This document shows, piece by piece, positions 26,842-33,479 of a stretch of 33,479 nucleotides of DNA. The translations under genes were made by a program, and so were the position numbers. Source of the DNA: DATBRC01 sp036560485 (GTDB lineage: Bacteria > Pseudomonadota > Gammaproteobacteria > Burkholderiales > Burkholderiaceae_D); contig DATBRC010000009.1 in assembly GCA_036560485.1 (NCBI GenBank), positions 1-33,479 of the forward strand. Direction: 5' to 3'. The notes under the pieces are model-generated. The model was not told where the DNA came from. It worked only from the letters and a program-made list of their open reading frames with translations, and did not search any database. The number at the start of each line of letters is the position of its first letter. Position 1 is the stretch's first letter.

Positions 26842-26943
26842 AGTATTCCTTGGGTTATCTTGTTGAATTTGTTGCTTGTTGTTTCGTATTCATTTAATTG
26901 CATCTCTCGGCACACCATCTCAGAAATGCAATTTTGGTCCTGC

Positions 26944-28632
26944 TCACTGGACAATTTCATGAAAGGGAACGTATATACGATTCGGCAAGATGTTTACCTG
27001 ATCGGGCAATTCCTGGCCGATTCGCGAATCCACATTGTTATAGTTATCGCTAATATCTTCTATCTGCGTTGTTGTGGCATGTAGCGTATTTCCAATTTTG
27101 AACACACTTACCGCACGAGCAAGGTCACCAGCTTGGTGATGCATTTTTTCAGCCTCTCTCGCAGCGTCTTCTACAAGTGCTGCATTTTGTTGAGTCGTGC
27201 GATCCATATGGGAAATTGCCTTATTGATTTGTTCAATACCGATTTTCTGCTCATGGCAGGCATTTGCAATTTCACCCATGATGCAAGTAACGCGATTGAT
27301 ACGCTCGGTAGCGTCTGCAATGGTTGCTCCAGCATGGTCAACAATTTTGGTGCCTGCGCCAACCTTGTCGACTGAATCCACGATTAAGGTTTTGATTTCT
27401 TTTGCAGCTGTTGCTGCGCGCTGTGCAAGGCTGCGCACCTCTGCAGCCACCACGGAGAATCCTCGTCCGTGCTCGCCGGCGCGTGCTGCTTCCACTGCAG
27501 CATTCAATGCAAGGATATTCGTCTGAAACGCAATACCATCGATTACAGTGGTGATGTCGGAGATTTTTCTGGCCGATTGTTTGATCAGCTCCATGGTCAA
27601 TACTGCCTCAGCCATCGCAGCACCACCTTTAATTGCCACGTCCGAAGCAGCCTGTGCCAAATTGTTTGCTTCGGTTGCGTTCTCGGCATTCTGTTTGACC
27701 GTTGAGGTCATTTCCTCCATTGCGGCGGCAGTCTGCTCCAAGGAGCTAGCCTGCTTTTCTGTTCGATCGGACAGATCGGAATTTCCGGAAGAGATCACGA
27801 AGGAGGCGTCGATAATGCAATCAGTTCCCGACCGAACATTACAAACAATTTTTTCCAAACTGTCATTCATCAGGCGAAGGGCACCGATAAGTTGCCCAAC
27901 TTCGTCCAGATTTTCCCCGTTTATTTGCGTGGTAAGGTCACCCTTTGCAACGCGAGTGGCAATATCGATTGCCTGTTGTAGTGGAGACGTAATGCTTCGT
28001 GTAATAACCCATGCAAATATGCTTCCAACTGCTAAGGCACCGACCCCAAGCGCAATGAGAAGTAGCATGAGTTTGTTGTCAGCAACGACGGACCTTGAGA
28101 GAAATTGCTGCGCGGAGGTGCGTTCAAGATCGATCATTTTGTCAATTTCGACGACTTGATTACGATTGATCGGAGCGACCCGATCGATGATTATCTTACC
28201 GGCTCCTTCATTGTTAAAGGACATTGCCAAGTCCATTGCCTCCTTTAGAGGTATGGCAAGTTCTGCATTCATTGATGCGATATTCGCCACAATTTTTTTC
28301 TCGGAATCGCTCATGCCAATAGCATTCAACTTGTTGACCGCGTCCGTGTATTTCGCAGCCTCCACCTTTACGCGATCCGCCTCTTTTTGCATTGCACTGA
28401 CGTCTGAAATCAATCCGATGTCACGCATGGCAATTCCACCTTCAAGCAACGAGTTCTGCATTGTTGCCGCCAATTCTGCTTTTGTCGTCGTAGTCCCCAA
28501 GCCAGTAATAAGGTTTTCCTTATTTGACAAATTGAGTAAGTTGCCAAGGACAATTACTACGCTCAGAATGGCCAAGACAATGCCAAATCCAAATCCAAGC
28601 CGCAGTCCGATTCGAAGATTTTGCAGCTTCAT
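26944..28632 (-). CDS. Methyl-accepting chemotaxis protein with 4-helix-bundle sensor
   Basis: Membrane chemoreceptor of 562 aa. TM1 is about 10-32, the periplasmic four-helix-bundle sensor about 33-185, TM2 about 187-210 (LLIALGVGALAVGSIFAWVI) and HAMP about 212-265. The signalling domain contains the invariant tip IDGIAFQTNILALNAAVEAA near residues 362-385, followed by RAGEHGRGFSVVAAEVRSLAQR. The C terminus (FHEIVQ) shows no CheR-binding pentapeptide. AGGG lies about 7 bases before the start. The gene begins 45 bases after the stop of the binding-protein gene on the same strand, so they are likely one transcript. The sensor half is clearly homologous to that of the diguanylate cyclase at 31.4-32.7 kb. 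Confidence 0.95.
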   Translation of the reverse strand: MKLQNLRIGLRLGFGFGIVLAILSVVIVLGNLLNLSNKENLITGLGTTTTKAELAATMQNSLLEGGIAMRDIGLISDVSAMQKEADRVKVEAAKYTDAVNKLNAIGMSDSEKKIVANIASMNAELAIPLKEAMDLAMSFNNEGAGKIIIDRVAPINRNQVVEIDKMIDLERTSAQQFLSRSVVADNKLMLLLIALGVGALAVGSIFAWVITRSITSPLQQAIDIATRVAKGDLTTQINGENLDEVGQLIGALRLMNDSLEKIVCNVRSGTDCIIDASFVISSGNSDLSDRTEKQASSLEQTAAAMEEMTSTVKQNAENATEANNLAQAASDVAIKGGAAMAEAVLTMELIKQSARKISDITTVIDGIAFQTNILALNAAVEAARAGEHGRGFSVVAAEVRSLAQRAATAAKEIKTLIVDSVDKVGAGTKIVDHAGATIADATERINRVTCIMGEIANACHEQKIGIEQINKAISHMDRTTQQNAALVEDAAREAEKMHHQAGDLARAVSVFKIGNTLHATTTQIEDISDNYNNVDSRIGQELPDQVNILPNRIYVPFHEIVQ

Positions 28633-28677
28633 ATATTTACCCTGTTTCGGCAGTTGAATATTTATACTAAGACGCGA

Positions 28678-29841
28678 TCAATCGACATTCCGGCCTTTAG
28701 GTCCGATCATGGTTATATCAACATAATCGGATCCATTGTGGTTGTTCTTGGAGAAGCTAACAAAGTACCCCCCCATGTCCAATTTATGCATCGACTCAAG
28801 CGCCTCCAGAAAGCGCTCACGTGTAAGCGCCTTGCCTGCCCGCCGCAATCCCTCCACCAAAATCTTTGCCGCAATAAACCCTTCGAATCCAATATATTCT
28901 GGCTTGATTTGCGGTTTCCCCGCCTTTGATAACGCCGCATTTTTTTCAGCCAATCGCATACGATATTCTTTTGCGATGAGCGTAATCGCATTGAACGGAT
29001 TGGGCACAGTTTGCGTAACAACGATACCTAAGGAATCAGCGCCCAACTCGTTGACAAGCGTTTTTGGATTGACAATGCTTCGGGCATAGAAAATAGGAGG
29101 TATGCCCGATTGCTGCTTCATCTTACGCACAAACGCAACCGCATCATTGCCGGACACACCGATAATGACTGCCTTCGGCGATCCTTTCGCGATTGCCTTT
29201 GTGGCCTCATTCGCATCACCGGAATTAAACTTCATCATTCCTTGCCCCACAAGTTTAAGATTTTCCGCAGCCAGCAACTCGTTGGTTTGTTTTAGTAATT
29301 CTTTACCAGAACCCAAGTCGTAATAAACCAGGGCAACACGATCAATTCTTAGCGTCGCCAAATGACGGATAATTGTTTTTAATTCGTCTTTGAAACTTGC
29401 ATGGAAGGTAAATGCATTTTTACTCGACACATACAATTCTTCTGCACCAGTGCTTGGAAATAAAAATGGTACGTTGGCCTTTTCTGCGAGTGCCATTGCC
29501 GGCATTGCAGTTGTTGTATTGTCAGAATAAGCCAATGCAAATACACGTTCTTCATTGATCAATTTCCTGACGTTTTCCGCCGTCCGTTCAGGTTTCTGAT
29601 TATCGTCAAATGAGATCAACTCAATCTTGCGTCCATTAACACCACCCGCTTGGTTAACGTTGTCGAAGCAAAGCTCCACACCTTCCAGATAGGTTTTTGA
29701 TTGACCTGTTGTACCGCCAGAAAAATTCGCCGACTGACCCAACAAAATCTCCGAATCGGTTACACCAATCTCAGCGTAAGCAGCGCTCGCAAATGCGACC
29801 AGCCCAAATCCGCACATCAATAGATTCATCATTAAGCGCAT
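28678..29841 (-). CDS. Periplasmic substrate-binding protein, branched-chain amino acid (LivK) type
   Basis: This 387-aa exported protein has a signal peptide cleaved near AYA-EIG (residues 23/24). The mature part is a type 1 periplasmic binding fold: EIGVTDSEILLGQSANFSG at the N terminus, VNGRKIELISFDDNQKPE, and a C-terminal GFIAAKILVEGLRRAGK block. Ligands of this class include branched-chain amino acids, amides, urea and aromatic compounds, and the exact ligand is unknown. A strong GGGGAGG site lies just before the ATG. No ABC permease or ATPase gene is adjacent. The downstream partner is a chemoreceptor, so the protein may serve chemotaxis rather than uptake (inference). Confidence 0.9.
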   Translation of the reverse strand: MRLMMNLLMCGFGLVAFASAAYAEIGVTDSEILLGQSANFSGGTTGQSKTYLEGVELCFDNVNQAGGVNGRKIELISFDDNQKPERTAENVRKLINEERVFALAYSDNTTTAMPAMALAEKANVPFLFPSTGAEELYVSSKNAFTFHASFKDELKTIIRHLATLRIDRVALVYYDLGSGKELLKQTNELLAAENLKLVGQGMMKFNSGDANEATKAIAKGSPKAVIIGVSGNDAVAFVRKMKQQSGIPPIFYARSIVNPKTLVNELGADSLGIVVTQTVPNPFNAITLIAKEYRMRLAEKNAALSKAGKPQIKPEYIGFEGFIAAKILVEGLRRAGKALTRERFLEALESMHKLDMGGYFVSFSKNNHNGSDYVDITMIGPKGRNVD

Positions 29842-30249
29842 AACACCTCCCCAAGTAAAATGATCGAGTAATTGACTGCAAGCCGACTGAATTCTTCGAA
29901 TATCTTAAAATCTGCTGGCACTGCAATTTGCCGGCAATGACATCTGCCTGACGACAAAAATAAATAGGTCGGTTGCCTTATACAATCACAATCGCCATGC
30001 AACACAAAAGATCACTGCATGCCGATATTTCTTGCACTTTTTTCTAATGGCTTTTCTGCAGACCACTCATAAAAATTGTCTGCGTCTCATTTTTTTCTGC
30101 CGCTGACACCTTTCGTGTAAAATTCGGCTTACGTTACGTTTGCATTTATTTACCCGCTTGTTCGGCGTTTGCTCATTGATTGAATTATTCTCCCTAGGGA
30201 AAGAAATGAGAAGCGACTCGCTGTCGACAAGTCATTACTAATAATCATA
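29842..30249. promoter_or_regulatory. Divergent promoter region between the binding protein and LysR genes
   Basis: A 408-base AT-rich gap between divergently transcribed genes, the common setting for a LysR regulator controlling its neighbour. It contains the palindrome TCCCTAGGGA at 30191-30200 and a doubled TTACGT (TTACGTTACGT) near 30130. I could not assign -35/-10 elements or an unambiguous T-N11-A operator. No gene of credible length was seen. Confidence 0.4.
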
Positions 30250-31167
30250 ATGCGGCTACACTCTCCTCCAATCACCGAATTACATGCGCTAGCAGCGGTA
30301 GCGCGGCTGGGCAGCGTTTCCCTTGCAGCCAACGAACTCAGCGTAACGCAAGGTGCAATCAGTCGTGCCATCACGCGACTTGAGGATCATTTGGGATGCC
30401 CATTACTGGTGCGCGGAAACCGCAGGGTAGGACTCACCGAAGCAGGAAAAGCTTTTCTGGATAAGGTTGGCCCAGCGTTGGACATGATCGAGGATGCTTC
30501 CAGCCAATTGCGTATGGGAGCACGCACAAAAGAACTTACATTATCTGTCGCGCCTACTTTTTTCAGTAACTGGCTAGTACCAAGGCTTTATCGGTATGAA
30601 GCGCTCCATCCAAATATCACTTTGCGTTTTGTCCATTACGAATACGGAGGTTGTGATTTCTCTGGCCAAACACCTGATGCAGTAATTTCGGCAAAACCAT
30701 TAGATATCCCGCTGGTCAGTTGCGACTATGTGATCGGTCGGCGAATTATTCCTGTCTGCAGCCCTCAAATAGCACTCGGCATTAAAACGCCACGCGACCT
30801 ATTAAATCAGAAACTACTTTACCAAAAGACTACACCTTACTACTGGTCGGACTGGTTCAAAGCGGCTGGCGTGACTGGTGAGGAGCCAACCCTCGGACGC
30901 GAATTTGATTATGTCAGTATTTTGATCGAAGCAGCATTTGCGGGGCTAGGGGTTGCTATTCTCCCCTACTGCCTGTTGGAACAAGCCTTAGAATTAGGTC
31001 GATTGGTCACTCCTTTTGATCTAGCCATAGAATCCAAACGGGGCTTCCATCTGTGCTATCCAAAAGCGAAAAGCGATATGATCGGCCTAACTACTTTCAA
31101 GGATTGGTTGATGGATGAGGTTGCGACATATTGCAGCTCCGTGGGTGACAGTTACGAAGATCGATGA
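30250..31167 (+). CDS. LysR-family transcriptional regulator (GcvA-like)
   Basis: A 305-aa regulator with an N-terminal winged helix-turn-helix (LHALAAVARLGSVSLAANELSVTQGAISRAI) and the LysR linker region ending in ADK-like FLDKVGPAL. The rest is the type 2 periplasmic-binding-like effector domain (LTLSVAPTFFSNWLVPRL; GLGVAILPYCLLEQAL). This pattern is closest to the GcvA/AmpR branch. It is divergent from the binding-protein gene, so it is a candidate regulator of that gene and the chemoreceptor downstream. The ATG has only a weak Shine-Dalgarno context. The effector ligand cannot be inferred. Confidence 0.9.
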   Translation: MRLHSPPITELHALAAVARLGSVSLAANELSVTQGAISRAITRLEDHLGCPLLVRGNRRVGLTEAGKAFLDKVGPALDMIEDASSQLRMGARTKELTLSVAPTFFSNWLVPRLYRYEALHPNITLRFVHYEYGGCDFSGQTPDAVISAKPLDIPLVSCDYVIGRRIIPVCSPQIALGIKTPRDLLNQKLLYQKTTPYYWSDWFKAAGVTGEEPTLGREFDYVSILIEAAFAGLGVAILPYCLLEQALELGRLVTPFDLAIESKRGFHLCYPKAKSDMIGLTTFKDWLMDEVATYCSSVGDSYEDR

Positions 31168-31378
31168 TATCTGCTACTTCACATTCATCTATACGCATCT
31201 TAACCGATGTGGTTGATACCATTGACAATCTGTCAGTAATGGTTGACGAGGTTTAATTACCCTGATCTGAGCGGAAGAGTGTGCAAAAAGTAAAGTGCCC
31301 CGAGATTGTACATATCCGATGCCTTGTCGATTTGGCGTCAAGTACTCAATAATTAAAGATAAAGTTGACTGGTGTCCC

Positions 31379-32719
31379 TCATCTATCCATTGGGTGAACG
31401 CACACTTTATTTCGTCCGCTCTGTTTTGCTTCATATAGCGCCCTATCGGCATTACCGAGAAGCGTCTGCGCGCTAGCGATGGAATCCGGAATTGTGGCCG
31501 CAGCGCCAATACTTACGGTGATTGGTATTTTCTTTCCTTCGTAAAAAAACTCCAATATTTCGACTTGATGACGAATTAGTTCAGCAATGTGGAGAGCCCC
31601 ATCTAAATCTGTACTAGCAAGTAGTATTACAAACTCCTCGCCACCGTAACGGAATATTTCATCCCCAGAACGATGCATTGCCTGTTTAATTGTGTTTGCG
31701 ACATGCTGCAAGCAAACATCGCCACAAGGATGCCCGTAACAGTCATTGACATTTTTGAAATGATCGATGTCAACCATAAGCAAACTAATCACATCTTTGG
31801 CACGATGTGCCCGCCTCCATTCAGCATCAAATCGTTCAATGAAATATCCCCGGTTACGGACACCAGTTAAGGCATCGTAGCGACTCAGGTCTCTCAACTT
31901 GTCATATGCAATTGAAAGACACCTCACCATTTCCTTTACTGCCAGTGCGAGCTCACTTACCTCATCCCTCCCCAAAACGGAAAATTTGGAAGAAAGCCTA
32001 CCGCTTGCGACCTCTTTGGCAAATGAAACGGCCTCCCTCAATGGGGAAATAATACTAAGGGTGATAATCCAAGCAAGAACTCCGCCAATAACGACTGCGA
32101 CGACGCAACTAAATAAAAGTAGCAACTTCAGTTTTCTGTCATCAGCGTTATATCTCACTAGCACCTCGTCTGCAGCAGCTTGCTGATTATCAACAAGGGC
32201 ATTAATCTCCTTGATCATCTGTTGGTTCAATGAATCGACACGGTCGGTAAGGATTTTTGCTGCGCCTTCGGGATTGAAAGCGAGAGCTTGCACTGTTGCT
32301 TCTCTGACTGGGGCCTGAAGTTGTTTATCGATTTCGGTAATGTTATCGATGATGCCTTTTTCAACCTGGGTTAGCCCCAGAGCGACAAAATTGTTTCTTG
32401 TCTCGACAAATACCGCTCGTTCCACTTCAGTTGTTTTTTGGGCTTTTTGGAGCAAATCCAGATCGGAGGTAAGACCCATATTGCGCAGGGATATTCCGCC
32501 TTCGAGCAATGCCCCTTTCATTTTTGTTGCCAATCGGCTTTTAGCTTCTGCAGCTTTTAATCCCTCAAGCAATTTGGTTTTACTTTGGTCATTTAGGACG
32601 CGATCAATTCCGGCCATAGCGACCAAGATCAACAAAATTGCACCAAATCCCAGAATTAATCGTGTACCAATACGGAAATGTCGCAATCCGCCCCCGTCAT
32701 CATTTTGGAAATTAATCAT
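31379..32719 (-). CDS. Diguanylate cyclase with 4HB sensor, HAMP and GGEEF domain
   Basis: Makes cyclic di-GMP from two GTP. The start is taken as ATG 32719, with GGGAG 5 bases upstream; a GTG at 32725 is also open. The product is about 446 aa: TM1, a periplasmic four-helix sensor, TM2 (LLLLFSCVVAVVIGGVLAWII), HAMP, then a GGDEF domain from about 280. The active site reads GGEEF at 359-363. A product-inhibition I-site RSGD lies five residues before it, so both catalysis and feedback look intact. VDIDHFKNVND and the C-terminal YEAKQSGRN are family motifs. It is convergent with the LysR gene. The sensor half is a paralogue of that in the nearby chemoreceptor. Confidence 0.94.
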   Translation of the reverse strand: MINFQNDDGGGLRHFRIGTRLILGFGAILLILVAMAGIDRVLNDQSKTKLLEGLKAAEAKSRLATKMKGALLEGGISLRNMGLTSDLDLLQKAQKTTEVERAVFVETRNNFVALGLTQVEKGIIDNITEIDKQLQAPVREATVQALAFNPEGAAKILTDRVDSLNQQMIKEINALVDNQQAAADEVLVRYNADDRKLKLLLLFSCVVAVVIGGVLAWIITLSIISPLREAVSFAKEVASGRLSSKFSVLGRDEVSELALAVKEMVRCLSIAYDKLRDLSRYDALTGVRNRGYFIERFDAEWRRAHRAKDVISLLMVDIDHFKNVNDCYGHPCGDVCLQHVANTIKQAMHRSGDEIFRYGGEEFVILLASTDLDGALHIAELIRHQVEILEFFYEGKKIPITVSIGAAATIPDSIASAQTLLGNADRALYEAKQSGRNKVCVHPMDR

Positions 32720-33100
32720 TCCCACTCCCGTATATATTTTTTTAAAACAACGGCTGCAAGATTTTCAAATGCACAACAAATTCGCTACATACAACACTCT
32801 ATAGACAATTCCGAAATCACTGGTCGATAAAAACTGCTAGCACCACTATGCATTTTGGTAAAGGGGTCTCGACAACGAGTCATTTTCCATTTAGGTACGC
32901 GCAAGCAATAATCTATTCACCATGAAATTAAGGTAGCGCGATCAAACATGCAAGTGCCAATGTTATCGATGAACAACAAATTTCGCAATTATTGCGAACC
33001 TGATTTTTACCTCAACCGGACAAGGTGTAACAGCACGGCAAAATTTCTCGTTTGTGTCCTTAGCTGGTTAGAGTGGCGGTAACTGCACTGGTATGTATTG
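32720..33100. promoter_or_regulatory. Divergent region between the diguanylate cyclase and receiver genes
   Basis: About 380 AT-rich bases with no credible gene. The notable element is the inverted repeat at 32982-32998 described separately. Promoters for both flanking genes are expected here, but I could not assign -35/-10 boxes with confidence. Confidence 0.35.
32982..32998. promoter_or_regulatory. Perfect inverted repeat, candidate operator
   Basis: TTCGCAA and TTGCGAA flank a 3-base TTA spacer. The site lies about 100 bases upstream of the receiver gene and 260 bases upstream of the divergent diguanylate cyclase gene. Its size and symmetry fit a dimeric regulator binding site. No U-tract follows, so a terminator is unlikely. 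Confidence 0.45.
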
Positions 33101-33479
33101 ATGTTATATATAGTCGACAACGAAAAAGCGATTCATGACTCCATTCGCAGGTTAGCCGTCGCGCAAACAATAACGGTTACATATTATGATGGCGTCGGAG
33201 TTTTTCTTGATGAAATTAGTAAGAAGCGCCGCCTCGCTCCTCAAGGTGAATGCCTGTTGCTTAATATACGAACCCCAATCATGAGTGGGACTGCCCTTCT
33301 CTACGCAATAGTTTTGCGTGATTTGATGCAGCGGCTTCCTGTTATTTTAATGGCCGACCATGATGACGTAACATTGGCAGTAGATATGATGAAGCATGGT
33401 GCTTTTGATTACTTTGAAAGGCCATTTAATCACTACGAGTTAATTGAGCGTGTAAAAAAAGCATTGTCGGTATCGAGCA
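33101..33479 (+). CDS. FixJ-like receiver-domain protein, 3' end outside the window, degenerate phosphorylation site
   Basis: The visible 126 codons form an almost complete receiver domain of the FixJ type: LYIVDNEKAIHDSIRRL at the start, NIRTPIMSG, LPVILMADHDDV, and MKHGAFDYFERPF near the end. Several hallmark residues differ from active receivers. The phosphoacceptor Asp is Asn55, the second acidic-pocket Asp is Asn7, the conserved Thr is Ala85 and the conserved Lys is Arg107. The fold-defining positions are kept, so this looks like a pseudo-receiver that no longer uses phosphorylation rather than random decay. Any output domain is off the right edge. Start ATG 33101 is assumed; TTG 33098 is possible. 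Confidence 0.8.
   Translation, partial: MLYIVDNEKAIHDSIRRLAVAQTITVTYYDGVGVFLDEISKKRRLAPQGECLLLNIRTPIMSGTALLYAIVLRDLMQRLPVILMADHDDVTLAVDMMKHGAFDYFERPFNHYELIERVKKALSVSS

Noticed and set aside
31168..31378. Small inverted motif TTGACAATCTGTCAG between the LysR and cyclase genes
   Set aside because: Arms of only about five bases; expected by chance in a sequence of this length.

Overview
The window looks like a chromosomal segment of a betaproteobacterium, probably order Burkholderiales and plausibly Oxalobacteraceae. This is inferred from codon and protein style (a VgrG with a DUF2345 domain, a 4HB-type chemoreceptor, a GcvA-like LysR regulator, a DHA2 efflux pump), not from any marker gene. 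Nearly all genes lie on the minus strand. The exceptions are an MbtH-like gene, a LysR regulator and a response regulator cut by the right edge.

Layout. (1) 1-2493: a complete IS21-family insertion sequence (istA/istB) whose left terminus is base 1 of the window. Its right end cuts a GNAT acetyltransferase gene after 86 codons. (2) 2.8-3.9 kb: a GFA/CENP-V-like zinc protein and a DUF457 membrane protein. (3) 4.1-16.5 kb: one giant nonribosomal peptide synthetase (about 4139 aa), with a divergent mbtH-like gene at 16.9 kb. I read its domains as C-A(Ser)-T / C-A-T / C-A-T / C-[A remnant]-T-TE. The last module has lost the whole catalytic core of its adenylation domain and keeps only a degenerate C-terminal subdomain. 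(4) 17.2-22.6 kb: a type VI secretion island of VgrG, a LysM/muramidase effector and a secreted putative immunity protein, flanked by an orphan ORF and a fragment resembling the start of a CapA-family gene. (5) 23.0-26.8 kb: DHA2 efflux pump, GH51-like arabinofuranosidase lipoprotein, SnoaL-like protein. (6) 26.9-33.5 kb: a sensory cluster of chemoreceptor, periplasmic binding protein, LysR regulator, diguanylate cyclase and a receiver protein.

How the genes may work together. The NRPS and MbtH form one biosynthetic unit, with MbtH expected to chaperone one or more adenylation domains. The product is predicted to begin with an N-acylated or otherwise N-capped serine, followed by two residues I cannot assign and possibly a fourth loaded in trans. 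The T6SS genes form an antibacterial delivery cassette with overlapping, translationally coupled ORFs. In the sensory cluster, the chemoreceptor and the diguanylate cyclase carry homologous 4-helix sensor and HAMP regions, so one type of signal may feed both motility and c-di-GMP. The receiver at the right edge has lost its phosphoacceptor Asp and other conserved residues, so it is probably phosphorylation-independent.

No tRNA, rRNA, CRISPR array or recognisable riboswitch was seen. All domain and motif calls were made by eye, without database searches.
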